Shown here: positions 1-8,660 of the stretch, one piece after another
How the letters are laid out: each line of letters opens with the position of its first letter
Position numbering within the stretch: the stretch's first letter is position 1
Assembly (NCBI GenBank): GCA_937950315.1
Contig: CALFDU010000029.1
Location: 1-59,302, forward strand
Direction of reading: 5' to 3'
DNA length: 59,302 bases
DNA from: an uncultured Saprospiraceae bacterium
GTDB taxonomy: Bacteria; Bacteroidota; Bacteroidia; Chitinophagales; Saprospiraceae
Translations under genes and position numbers: made by a program
Notes under the pieces: model-generated
Told to the model about the DNA's origin: nothing
Database searches by the model: none
What the model saw: the letters and a program-made list of their open reading frames with translations, nothing else

Positions 1-47
1 AGTGCAGCAACATGGACGAGCATTGATTTCAGAGAAAGGTTCTTCAT
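1..47 (-). CDS. Possible 5' end of a gene cut by the left edge
   Basis: An ATG on the minus strand at 47 opens a frame without a stop to the window edge, about 15 codons, beginning M-K-N-L-S-L-K-S. It lies 12 bases downstream of the valS stop on the same strand, so it could be the next gene of that transcription unit. The Met-Lys start followed by hydrophobic residues would fit a signal peptide. The fragment is too short to assign any function, and it may be chance. Confidence 0.3.
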   Translation of the reverse strand, partial: MKNLSLKSMLVHVAA

Positions 48-59
48 GGTGGTTATAAT

Positions 60-2702
60 TTAGCTTTGCTTAAGCTTCAATGTTTTAATTTGAGTTTCAA
101 TCTGTTCGATTCGCGCAAGTCCATCAGTGAGTTTCTTTCGCTCCATGGCCACTACTGCTTCAGGAGCTCCTGCAACAAATCGTTCGTTACCCAGTTTCTT
201 TTCAACTCCAGCAACAAATCTTTTTTGATGTTCAAGATCACCTGCCAATTTTTCTAATTCTTTATCTACATCAATATTCATTTCAACAGGAACATGGAAA
301 GCAGATTTGCCTGAGATAAATGCAACAGATGATTCCGGCGCTTCTTCTACAAGATCAAATGTCCCTACAAAGGCAATCTTTTGTAAAATTTCAATCATAC
401 CTTTGCCTTGAGCAATCGCCTCCGTCTCATCAGATTTTATCGCAGCTACATTCAAGATGTCTCGCTTCTTCATTTGCTGCTTGTTTCTGATATCTCTTAC
501 ATTACTAGCGACATCTTTCAGCAATTCAATCTGAGCAAGTAGACTTTCGTCAAATGTTGCTGCTTCTGGTGTTTTAGAAACGATACAATCTTCACCTTCT
601 TTTCTTTCTTTCAATAAATGCCAAATCTCTTCTGTAATGAAAGGCATAAATGGATGTAACATTGTACAAATCGTAGAAAAGAATTCAACAGTTGCATCGT
701 ATGTTTTTCTGTCTATCGGTTTTTGATATTCAGGTTTGATCATTTCCAAGTACCAAGAAAAGAAATCAGTCCAAATAAATTGATACAATTTGATTAATGC
801 TTCGCTCAATCTGTATTGAGAAAATTCTTCTGACACCAATGCTTGCGTCTTTGCTTGAAGTGAGCCAAACCACTCGATCGCTTTGGCATTGCTTTCAGGC
901 ATCGGCAAAGAATCATCGATTTCAAATCCTTTCAAAAGTCTTAATGCATTCCACATTTTATTACAAAAGTTCTTTCCTTGCTCACACAACTTCTCGTCAA
1001 ACAACAAGTCCCCTCCTGCCGGACTAGAACTCAGCATTCCAAACCTAACACCATCTGCTCCAAAGTCTTCTATCAACTTTAGTGCATCTGGAGAGTTCCC
1101 TAAGGACTTACTCATCTTCCTTCTCTTCTGATCTCTCACCATCCCAGTGAAATACACATGTTCAAATGGCTTCTCGTTCTTCCATTCATATCCTGCCATA
1201 ACCATACGTGCCACCCATAAGAATATGATATCCCATCCAGTTACCAAAACATTGGTCGGATAATAGTATGCTAGCTCTTCTGGATCATCAAATCCATTGA
1301 AAACAGTAATCGGCCACAACCATGAAGAGAACCATGTATCCAATACATCTTCTTCTTGCTTTAAATCATCAACGGTCAGCGCAGGATTATTAAATTGCTT
1401 TTGGGCTTGACCCAATGCTTCTTCCACTGTTTCAGCAACAAACACTTCTTCTGCATAATACCAAGCCGGAATTCTATGTCCCCACCACAGTTGTCTCGAA
1501 ATACACCAGTCACGAATGTTTTCCATCCAGTGTCTGTAGGTATTCTTAAACTTCTTAGGAAAAAACTCAACATCATCTTTTTCAACTGACTCTAATGCCG
1601 GGGCTGCCAAGGCTTTCATATTCACATACCACTGAAGGGACAACATTGGTTCTACCACTGTATTGGTTCTTTCCGAACGACCGATGCTAGAGGTGTAATC
1701 TTCTACTTCCACCAAGTTACCCGATGCTTCTAGATCTGCAGTAACCAACTTTCTTGCCTTGAATCGATCAACACCGATATGAATCTGGGCTTTTTCATTC
1801 AGTGTTCCATCTTCATTGATCGTGGCGATCACTTCAAGATCGTGTCGTTTTCCTATATCATAATCATTGGGATCGTGAGCCGGAGTTACCTTTAAGGCTC
1901 CTGTTCCAAATTCAAGATCTACATAATCATCAAAGATGATCGGTACTGATCTATTCACCAATGGCACTATTGCACGTTTTCCTTTTAGGTGTGTATATCT
2001 TTCATCTTTTGGATTTACTGCTATGGCAGTATCGCCCATAATTGTTTCAGGTCTCTTTGTTGCTACTGTCAACCACTCATCCGTTCCTTCAATCTGATAT
2101 CTTACATGATACAACTTTGAGTTTTCATCGGAGTAAATAACTTCTTCATTGGATAATACGGTCAATGCTTCACAATCCCAGTTTACCATACGGTAATCAC
2201 GGTACAACTTATCACTATTATAAAGATCAACGAAGGCTTTTAAAACTCCCTTTGATCTCACTTCATCCATGGTAAAGGAAGTACGTTCCCAATCACAACT
2301 TGCTCCTAATTTTCTAAGCTGCTTTAAGATGATCCCACCATACTTGTCCGTCCAATCCCAGGCATGCTTCAAAAACTCATCTCTGGTAAGATCAGATTTT
2401 TTTATTCCTTGCTCCCTTAGCATTCTAACCACCTTTGCCTCAGTAGCAATAGAGGCATGGTCAGTCCCTGGTACCCAACAAGCATTTTTGCCATCAAGTC
2501 GCGCTTTTCTGATCAAAATATCTTGGATACTATTATTAAGCATATGCCCCATATGCAGGACTCCCGTTACATTCGGAGGAGGAATGACGACGCTAAAAGA
2601 CTCTCTTTCATCGGGTTCTGAATGAAAATAACCTTTCTCCTCCCAGTACTTATACCACCTATCTTCTACCTCATTAGGACTATACGTCGTGGACAATTCC
2701 AT
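60..2702 (-). CDS. valS: Valine--tRNA ligase
   Basis: Class I aminoacyl-tRNA synthetase that charges tRNA-Val in the cytoplasm. The 880-residue length is normal for bacterial ValRS. The HIGH-type motif reads HMGH at residues 50-53 and the KMSKS loop is at 529-533, so both halves of the ATP-binding site are intact. The inserted editing domain, about 200-350, carries TKRPET and the TPAHD motif. The Rossmann core resumes with WCISRQLWWG near 400. The last 70 or so residues are rich in Leu, Lys and Glu, as expected for the C-terminal coiled-coil arm. The ATG at 2702 gives the usual N-terminus ending in YSPNEVEDRWYKYW. A TAGTTTTG -7 element lies about 50 bases upstream. A housekeeping gene with nothing odd. 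Confidence 0.97.
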   Translation of the reverse strand: MELSTTYSPNEVEDRWYKYWEEKGYFHSEPDERESFSVVIPPPNVTGVLHMGHMLNNSIQDILIRKARLDGKNACWVPGTDHASIATEAKVVRMLREQGIKKSDLTRDEFLKHAWDWTDKYGGIILKQLRKLGASCDWERTSFTMDEVRSKGVLKAFVDLYNSDKLYRDYRMVNWDCEALTVLSNEEVIYSDENSKLYHVRYQIEGTDEWLTVATKRPETIMGDTAIAVNPKDERYTHLKGKRAIVPLVNRSVPIIFDDYVDLEFGTGALKVTPAHDPNDYDIGKRHDLEVIATINEDGTLNEKAQIHIGVDRFKARKLVTADLEASGNLVEVEDYTSSIGRSERTNTVVEPMLSLQWYVNMKALAAPALESVEKDDVEFFPKKFKNTYRHWMENIRDWCISRQLWWGHRIPAWYYAEEVFVAETVEEALGQAQKQFNNPALTVDDLKQEEDVLDTWFSSWLWPITVFNGFDDPEELAYYYPTNVLVTGWDIIFLWVARMVMAGYEWKNEKPFEHVYFTGMVRDQKRRKMSKSLGNSPDALKLIEDFGADGVRFGMLSSSPAGGDLLFDEKLCEQGKNFCNKMWNALRLLKGFEIDDSLPMPESNAKAIEWFGSLQAKTQALVSEEFSQYRLSEALIKLYQFIWTDFFSWYLEMIKPEYQKPIDRKTYDATVEFFSTICTMLHPFMPFITEEIWHLLKERKEGEDCIVSKTPEAATFDESLLAQIELLKDVASNVRDIRNKQQMKKRDILNVAAIKSDETEAIAQGKGMIEILQKIAFVGTFDLVEEAPESSVAFISGKSAFHVPVEMNIDVDKELEKLAGDLEHQKRFVAGVEKKLGNERFVAGAPEAVVAMERKKLTDGLARIEQIETQIKTLKLKQS

Positions 2703-2752
2703 AAAATTCGCTTAAATTGAATATATTATTAAAAATTATTGAAGTGATGCAC

Positions 2753-2760
2753 CAAAACTA
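2753..2760 (-). promoter_or_regulatory. Probable -7 element of valS promoter
   Basis: Read on the minus strand this is TAGTTTTG, a full match to the Bacteroidota -7 consensus TAnnTTTG, about 50 bases before the valS ATG. No TTG is found at the ideal upstream spacing; the nearest candidate is TTT about 22 bases away. The -33 part is therefore weak. Confidence 0.45.
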
Positions 2761-2794
2761 GTAAATCGTGCATCTCTTAATTAAACACTGATTT

Positions 2795-3337
2795 TTGGAA
2801 AAACTTTCACTCATATCAGCATGTAAAAATAATGAACGCTCAGCGCAAAAAGAATTATATGATACATACTCTTCATATATTCTTGGGATTTGCATGAGAT
2901 ACCTCAAAAAGAGGGATGAAGCAGAAGATGCTATGATTCAGAGTTTTTACCGCATAATGAAGAAAATCGGAAGCTATAATGGCTCTGGAAGCTTCGAAGG
3001 CTGGATGAGAAGGATTGCCGTGAATGAGTGTTTGATGCAGATCAGAAAGAAAAAAATGCTTTTGGTGGACATTGATGGCGCGACTCAAGTTGCCAACAAA
3101 GAACAATCCATCGCAGAAATACTAGAATACAAAGAACTACTTGAGGTATTGGATGAATTGCCAACGGGGTACCGAACAGTATTCAATCTATACGTTATTG
3201 AAGGCTACAAGCATAGAGAAATAGCAGAAGAGTTAAACATAAGTATCAACACGAGTAAATCTCAATTGATACTCGCAAGAAAAAGGCTTGCAGAGATTTT
3301 AAGTAAAAAAAAACAATATCACCAATTTAGATCATGA
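2795..3337 (+). CDS. ECF-type RNA polymerase sigma factor
   Basis: A sigma-70 family factor of the extracytoplasmic-function class, 180 residues, that would direct RNA polymerase to a specific promoter set. Region 2 spans about residues 20-90, with the DEAEDAMIQSFYRIMKK helix and the SFEGWMRRIAVNECL segment. Region 4 spans about 120-170 and reads LPTGYRTVFNLYVIEG followed by the HREIAEELNIS helix-turn-helix. An in-frame stop sits immediately upstream at 2789-2791 and no ATG gives a complete region 2, so TTG at 2795 is the only sensible start. Its stop overlaps the ATG of the next gene (ATGA), which encodes a single-pass membrane protein. That layout is typical of sigma/anti-sigma pairs. The regulon cannot be inferred. 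Confidence 0.92.
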   Translation: MEKLSLISACKNNERSAQKELYDTYSSYILGICMRYLKKRDEAEDAMIQSFYRIMKKIGSYNGSGSFEGWMRRIAVNECLMQIRKKKMLLVDIDGATQVANKEQSIAEILEYKELLEVLDELPTGYRTVFNLYVIEGYKHREIAEELNISINTSKSQLILARKRLAEILSKKKQYHQFRS

Positions 3338-3741
3338 CCGTACATAACAGCGAACGAGATTCATTCAAATCAGCAGCAGAAGGAATCAATCCTACTCCAA
3401 AACCCTCTAGTTGGGATCGGTTGGAGAACATGCTCGAGAATGATACTTTACAACAAGAAAATAAATCCTACAAAGTCAAATTGAAATGGCTTAGTGGATC
3501 TGCCGCATGCTTATTGGTTGTTGCAGCTGCTTCTTTTTATATCTATTTCTCTCCAGCAGAAACAACGACACCGCAATTGGCGTATAACTTAGAAGAAGTT
3601 TCGCTTGAATTTAGTGAAACAAATCAGATTTATGACATAGACAAATTGTCCATATTGAATGATGCTGAGCTTTGGGTTAATGTGGTTGAAGGTAGTGCAA
3701 AGATTAAAGTTAGTTCGCCTGACAATACAAGTATTCAATAG
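3334..3741 (+). CDS. Single-pass membrane protein, possible anti-sigma factor
   Basis: This 135-residue protein has a polar N-terminal part of about 48 residues, one hydrophobic segment at about 50-71 (WLSGSAACLLVVAAASFYIYF) and a short extracytoplasmic tail of about 60 residues. The start overlaps the sigma-factor stop as ATGA, so the two genes are translationally coupled. The topology and coupling suggest a membrane-bound partner that sequesters the sigma factor. However, I see no zinc-binding anti-sigma motif, and the outer domain is shorter than in many such partners. The protein may belong to the Bacteroidota family of unnamed proteins found behind sigma-70 genes. The anti-sigma role is inferred from context only. 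Confidence 0.7.
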   Translation: MTVHNSERDSFKSAAEGINPTPKPSSWDRLENMLENDTLQQENKSYKVKLKWLSGSAACLLVVAAASFYIYFSPAETTTPQLAYNLEEVSLEFSETNQIYDIDKLSILNDAELWVNVVEGSAKIKVSSPDNTSIQ

Positions 3742-3813
3742 CCATTAGACCATCGATTTTAGATAGCTTGTTTAAAATCATCTATCGTTTCGCAGGTTAA
3801 TTTAATGTTTGGA

Positions 3814-4749
3814 TTATTTCTCCACCAACAATGTCCTTTGATCCACTGCCAATCCACCAAATATCCCTAGCGCACCATCAATATTGTGATTCACTCTTGT
3901 ATAGGTTGCAAAAGGACCTTGATTGTTTAAATTGAACTCATAAGTAAACCAAAAGTCATAGTGAATCGCATCAATCGTGCACCACTTCACTGTAGTCGTA
4001 TCACCTGTAGCAAAAAACCCAAAAGTAGATGGGTCAGACTCAGCCCCTCTCACAGATCCTTTGGTCAGAGGAAAATCAAAATCTTGACCATCAAAGAAAA
4101 CATCATCGGTCACTGAACCGAAAGCAGATGTTACCAGTCTTCCAGATCCATCATCAGTAAAATATCTATAAAAGTTAGGACCCACAGGATCATCAATATT
4201 TACCCACAATTGAGCAAGTGAGTCAATCGGATCACCTGGCACTTCTGTAAAATAAATAGAATCCAAAGGCACCAAAGTAGGAATAGTGGTCGTAGCAGTC
4301 ATTTCATCTTCCCCTACTCTTACGCGAAGATCATAGGTCTTACCAAAATCTCTGTCCAGCTGATCAAGTATATCAACGTACAAACAATAATCAAAATCAA
4401 GATTGTCGGTATCCAAACCCAACTGAGCACCAAATTCCTCCCTAATTTCCACCGGTAAATCGCTCAAACAAACTTCCGTTAATCGGACCGTTTTATCGCC
4501 ATCGTAAATATCAACTTCAGCATCTTTGACAAAAATATCAAACAATAGGTCTGGACCTATTTCACTCAAAAAAGGAACAGATTGGCTGATCAACAAGTAG
4601 GCAGGCATGGTACCTTCCCCAGCTTCCACAAAGCTCTCAATGACATAATCTGGCTCTTCGTTGATGTTCTCAGGAACAAAAGGATCTTGACAAGCTGTTG
4701 CCAACAATGCAAAACCTAAAATTATATATAGTGCGTAATTCAATTTCAT
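3814..4749 (-). CDS. DUF4249-family outer-membrane lipoprotein
   Basis: A 311-residue protein with a lipoprotein signal peptide: the hydrophobic stretch at 4-17 leads to a lipobox ending LATAC, with the acylated Cys at 20. The mature part starts QDPFVPENINEEPDYVIESFVE and continues with beta-rich, Asp-rich sequence containing ATTTIP. This fits DUF4249, a Bacteroidota family encoded beside TonB-dependent receptors. Its ATG overlaps the receptor stop by one base (TAATG), so the two are co-translated. It probably forms a surface-exposed partner of that receptor, analogous to SusD-type lids. The substrate is unknown. Family assignment is from remembered sequence character. Confidence 0.8.
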   Translation of the reverse strand: MKLNYALYIILGFALLATACQDPFVPENINEEPDYVIESFVEAGEGTMPAYLLISQSVPFLSEIGPDLLFDIFVKDAEVDIYDGDKTVRLTEVCLSDLPVEIREEFGAQLGLDTDNLDFDYCLYVDILDQLDRDFGKTYDLRVRVGEDEMTATTTIPTLVPLDSIYFTEVPGDPIDSLAQLWVNIDDPVGPNFYRYFTDDGSGRLVTSAFGSVTDDVFFDGQDFDFPLTKGSVRGAESDPSTFGFFATGDTTTVKWCTIDAIHYDFWFTYEFNLNNQGPFATYTRVNHNIDGALGIFGGLAVDQRTLLVEK

Positions 4750-7103
4750 TATTTAGCGTTTTGATTCCATTTAAAACTGTAACTAATCGATGGGATAATT
4801 GGAAAAATAGTAACCTGAAATGCTTCTAATTGCGTCGTTCCCACTTCCCTATTTATGGTCGCATCATAAAAGATGAAATAAGGATTTTTTCTATTATAAA
4901 TATTGTAAAATGAAAGATTCCACGAGCCTTTAAAACTCCTATCAACTTTTGCCTTTGGCGTATAAGTCAACGACAAATCAAATCTATGATAGTCTGGCAA
5001 TTGTGCCGAATTCCGAGGACCGTACTCAGGAGCTACATTTCCTTCTATGAAATAGAAACTCTGGAAAGGAGTAAACCATCGACCTGATCCGTATACAAAA
5101 CTTGCTCCTAACTCCAATTTATCATTGATCTCATAGTTGGCTACCACCGATAAATCGTGCAATCTATCGTAAACGGCTGGATACCATCTTCCTCCTTCTA
5201 TGTCTGGGAATGATCTTTCTGTTCTAGCGATTGTATATCCTACCCAACCTGTAAGTTTACCTCTGTTCTTTCGTAAGAAAAATTCAGCTCCATAGGCTCT
5301 TCCTTCCCCAAAAACAAATGACTCCTCAATTTCTCTCCCAAAATCATTTACGTAATCATCCGCATAATCGATCTGATTCTGTAGATCTTTGTAGTAGAAC
5401 TCAACCGATGTTTCCCACATCGCATCTTGAAAGTTTTTGAAAATTCCAAAAGCGTATTGTACACCTTGCTGTGGCTCAATTAATTCCGTGCTTGGCACCC
5501 ATATATCTGTTGGCAATGTGCTTCCAGAATTGGTAACCAAGTGCAAGTATTGATTTGTAAATGTGACAGCCGCCTTTAATGACATGTCTTTTGACACGGT
5601 ATACTTTCCACTCAACCTTGGCTCAAAACCAGTATATGTTTTCCCCGCTTCAAAACGACCAAATTCTTGGCCATCAATCTTGGAGGTAAACGGCCCCAAT
5701 TGACTGAAGATTGAAAACCGAATTCCGCCATTCAAGCTTAACTGCGGACTTAGCTTGTAATCATCTTCAATATAAAAACCAGTCTCCTGTGCATATTTTG
5801 GCTGAAAGCCAGATTCAAATGAGACATCCCCGTTTTGTGCACTTGCGGTGTTTGGTGTCAACTTATGATAGGTGGTATTCACTCCATACTTGATGCTATG
5901 TTCGGGATTGGGATAATAATCAAAATCAACTTTCAGGTTTACATCTTCGACAGAGCTTCTTACTTGAAACACAAAATCTTCTTGCCCGCCAGTGAAGGCA
6001 AACTTATAATCGTTGTAGATGGCGGACACATTCATGAAAAGTTTATCACTAAATAGGTGATTCCATCTTAAAGTCGCTGTAGTGTTACCATAAGGCAAAT
6101 CAAAATTGAAATCTCTTTCGGGTTGTCTAAAGTTTAATACATCACGACCAAAGTATCCACTCGCGAAAATTCGATCTTTATCGGACAGCTTAAAGTTTAG
6201 CTTGGCATTGAAATCATAAAAATAGTAATTGGTACCCTCAAAGGTTCCACCTTCCAGAAATGGTTGCGCAAGATCGAGTGCATATGTTCTTCTCCCTGAC
6301 ACCAAAAAAGAAGATTTATCCTTTTGAATAGGACCTTGCACTGTTAGTCTAGATGAGATGATTCCTACTCCCCCTTCCGCTTGGTAATTACGATAGTTTC
6401 CATCGCTCATCTGTACATCCACCACTGACGATAATCGTCCACCGTATCGTGCTGGCATTCCTCCTTTTATCAGGGTGGTATTTTTAATGGCATCGGCGTT
6501 GAATACTGAGAAAAATCCCAACAAGTGACCTGTGTTGTAAACTACAGCTTCATCAAGAAGCACTAGATTCTGATCAGGACCACCTCCTCTCACATAAAAG
6601 CCAGATCCTCCTTCACCGGCAGAAGCAACTCCTGGCAAAAGTTGAAGGGTTTTGAGAATATCGACTTCACCGAGCAGTGCAGGAAGTTTTTTAATATTCT
6701 CCATGGGCAATTCAACTTTACCCATCTGAGTCGACTGCACATTGGCATCCTTTTCCGCTTCAGCTGCACTAATTGTCACTTCTTTCAATACCGCTCCTTG
6801 ACTCAATTCAAAATCTCTAGTAAGATTCTCTCTCAAATCAATGACTTGTGTAAAATTGTTGTAACCTAGATATGTGATGGCAATGGTATAAGTCCCAGGC
6901 TCGAGACTAAGACTATAAAATCCATATGCATTGGTTGAGGTACCTTCGGCTTGATTTTCACCATTAAATATATTGGCTCCGATCAGCGTTTCTCCATTTG
7001 CTGCATCTTTTATGTAACCACTCAAGGTTACAGTTTGTCCTAGTATCTGGGCTGCAAAAAATAAGATGAATGGAGTGAATAAATATTTTAAACGAATGCT
7101 CAT
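4749..7103 (-). CDS. TonB-dependent receptor with CarboxypepD-reg-like domain
   Basis: Outer-membrane active transporter or receptor, 784 residues from the chosen start. I chose ATG at 7103 because it begins MSIRLKYLFTPFILFFAAQ, a good signal peptide; the frame is open a further 20 codons upstream to ATG 7163, but those residues are polar. After cleavage comes the beta-sandwich domain (VTLSGYIKDAANGETLIGAN), then a plug domain with the segment GSGFYVRGGGPDQNLVLLDE. A long alternating-polarity region then forms the barrel. The gene is translationally coupled to the DUF4249 lipoprotein gene, a recurring pairing in this phylum. The ligand cannot be told from the sequence. No TonB-box sigma-regulator signalling extension is evident. 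Confidence 0.9.
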   Translation of the reverse strand: MSIRLKYLFTPFILFFAAQILGQTVTLSGYIKDAANGETLIGANIFNGENQAEGTSTNAYGFYSLSLEPGTYTIAITYLGYNNFTQVIDLRENLTRDFELSQGAVLKEVTISAAEAEKDANVQSTQMGKVELPMENIKKLPALLGEVDILKTLQLLPGVASAGEGGSGFYVRGGGPDQNLVLLDEAVVYNTGHLLGFFSVFNADAIKNTTLIKGGMPARYGGRLSSVVDVQMSDGNYRNYQAEGGVGIISSRLTVQGPIQKDKSSFLVSGRRTYALDLAQPFLEGGTFEGTNYYFYDFNAKLNFKLSDKDRIFASGYFGRDVLNFRQPERDFNFDLPYGNTTATLRWNHLFSDKLFMNVSAIYNDYKFAFTGGQEDFVFQVRSSVEDVNLKVDFDYYPNPEHSIKYGVNTTYHKLTPNTASAQNGDVSFESGFQPKYAQETGFYIEDDYKLSPQLSLNGGIRFSIFSQLGPFTSKIDGQEFGRFEAGKTYTGFEPRLSGKYTVSKDMSLKAAVTFTNQYLHLVTNSGSTLPTDIWVPSTELIEPQQGVQYAFGIFKNFQDAMWETSVEFYYKDLQNQIDYADDYVNDFGREIEESFVFGEGRAYGAEFFLRKNRGKLTGWVGYTIARTERSFPDIEGGRWYPAVYDRLHDLSVVANYEINDKLELGASFVYGSGRWFTPFQSFYFIEGNVAPEYGPRNSAQLPDYHRFDLSLTYTPKAKVDRSFKGSWNLSFYNIYNRKNPYFIFYDATINREVGTTQLEAFQVTIFPIIPSISYSFKWNQNAK

Positions 7104-7207
7104 TAAGTGTTTAATTTTTTCTCTTGCAAATGTCAAAGTCAATTGACAACTATTTTCAATCAACTATCAGTTTTGAGGAAGGGCCTACACCAGATATAAA
7201 AACAGAT

Positions 7208-8026
7208 TTAGCCAGCAATAGGTTGTATTTGAAAGCCTTTATTTTTTAATAACTTGAGGACACCTTCATTCCCTGCAAGATGGGCTGCTCCGAAAGCATA
7301 AAAGGCCGATTGCTCAATGTTTTCGGCTATTCTATTGGCCATTAGATGGTTTCGATCATAGATCATGAGCCTTTTCAGTTTGCCCATAGACTTTTTGGAT
7401 GATTTATAAAGGGTGTAAATGTCACCAAGGGCATATAACTCAGCAAGCTTGATCACCTTCTTTTTGTACTTCTGAGGTTGTTTGACCAGATCCATCAATT
7501 GCTTTCGTTGCATGTCAAGAGGGATGTTTTCAAGCACAGAAATGTGTTCTTCTACGGTTTCTAGCCCTTTTACTGTTTTTTTATGATTCCGAGCATGCAT
7601 AAACAGTGTCATATCAAGGTGTTCCGCCTGATCAATAGACAATGAATTCATTACCAAATGATTAATGATTACCATAGGCAATAGATGATTCATAGCCGAC
7701 AACGAGATCTTGAATGATTTGGAAATCATTTTTTCAGCTTTCGCAAATTTTTTATCCCCCAATAAACTCCTAACGGAATGACCATCAGGCATTTGTTGAG
7801 CCTTGATCATCCGTTCCTCGACCATTCCATCAAATCTTATTTCTGAAAAGAATTCATCGCAAGACTCAAGACATTGCTTTGCTTTTGAGGCAAATTTAAA
7901 CGCCCTTGCATCTTGTACATGCATGGTACCAAACAGATAAGAAACGGGGGAAGTATTGCTTTGCAAACTCCAGAGAGGAGTTAACTTTTTATTGCTCAAT
8001 CTTCTAGTCTTCCATTTTGTAATCAA
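7208..8026 (-). CDS. TraB/GumN family protein
   Basis: This protein carries the hallmarks of the TraB/GumN (Tiki-like) family. These are LWSLQ followed by SYLFGTMHVQD near the N-terminus and the C-terminal FGAAHLAGNEGVLKLLKNKGF, whose two histidines belong to the conserved GTxH and GxxH motifs thought to bind metal. Many relatives have a signal peptide; none is visible here. The frame opens with TTG at 8026, which overlaps the upstream Lrp-type gene by 23 bases. A second TTG at 7999 would leave a 4-base gap and still keep the whole domain, so the exact start is uncertain. Family members include proposed metalloproteases, but activity here is not established. It is probably co-transcribed with the regulator. 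Confidence 0.82.
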   Translation of the reverse strand: MITKWKTRRLSNKKLTPLWSLQSNTSPVSYLFGTMHVQDARAFKFASKAKQCLESCDEFFSEIRFDGMVEERMIKAQQMPDGHSVRSLLGDKKFAKAEKMISKSFKISLSAMNHLLPMVIINHLVMNSLSIDQAEHLDMTLFMHARNHKKTVKGLETVEEHISVLENIPLDMQRKQLMDLVKQPQKYKKKVIKLAELYALGDIYTLYKSSKKSMGKLKRLMIYDRNHLMANRIAENIEQSAFYAFGAAHLAGNEGVLKLLKNKGFQIQPIAG

Positions 8027-8486
8027 ACGGTAAAACAGTCGACTTCTTGGCTTGTGACAAGGTCATCAAGGTTTTTAGTCTTTCTACCTCTTCAATCTGA
8101 GACAACTGCTTGAACAATAATTGCTCATACGACTGCATGTCCTTACAAACAATTTTCAATAAAAAGTCAGCATCTCCTGTAATAATGAAACACTCTGTGA
8201 TTTCATCAATATTGTTAACCTTGGCTAGGAAATTATCTAGTGCATTCTCTTTGTGCCACGCAATTGAGACCAATGCAAAGGTCCTTATATTCAATCCAAT
8301 TTTTTCTGTTGAAACTTTTGCGTGATAACTTTCTATTATATTGGTATTTTCTAGTTTCTTTACACGCTCAAGAGTAGGTGCAGGCGAAAGACCTATTTTC
8401 TTTGAAAGATCTAGGTTTGTTATTTTGCTATTCTCTTGAAGGATCTTCAATATCTTCAAATCAATCTTATCCAACTTTTCTACCAT
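8004..8486 (-). CDS. Lrp/AsnC family transcriptional regulator
   Basis: A 160-residue DNA-binding regulator of the feast/famine family. The N-terminal winged helix-turn-helix (about 5-60) reads LDKIDLKILKILQENS, NLDLSKKIGLSPAPTLERVKKLE. The C-terminal RAM effector and oligomerisation domain (about 65-150) contains the typical VxxCFIITGDADFLLKIV strand. Lrp proteins usually bind an amino acid and form octamers or higher. The target is not evident. It lies upstream of the TraB/GumN gene and divergent from xseA across a 174-base AT-rich gap, which could carry its own operator. It is distinct from the second Lrp-type regulator of this window near 14.2 kb. Confidence 0.93.
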   Translation of the reverse strand: MVEKLDKIDLKILKILQENSKITNLDLSKKIGLSPAPTLERVKKLENTNIIESYHAKVSTEKIGLNIRTFALVSIAWHKENALDNFLAKVNNIDEITECFIITGDADFLLKIVCKDMQSYEQLLFKQLSQIEEVERLKTLMTLSQAKKSTVLPFDYKMED

Positions 8487-8660
8487 TTTGTTCTCAATTT
8501 TATTATTTTATCAACCGCAAGTCTAAGAATAAAATTTCAAATTATTCATAATTTCTAAGTATTTATTTGCCAAATTAAGCTTAATACAAAAATAACTTAC
8601 AGTATCATAGAAATACATATATTTATTACCTTAATGCTTTCAATCATACAATAAACCAAT

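Noticed and set aside
7104-7163. N-terminal extension of the TonB receptor to ATG 7163
   Set aside because: The extra 20 residues are polar and would bury the signal peptide; ATG 7103 gives a normal export signal.
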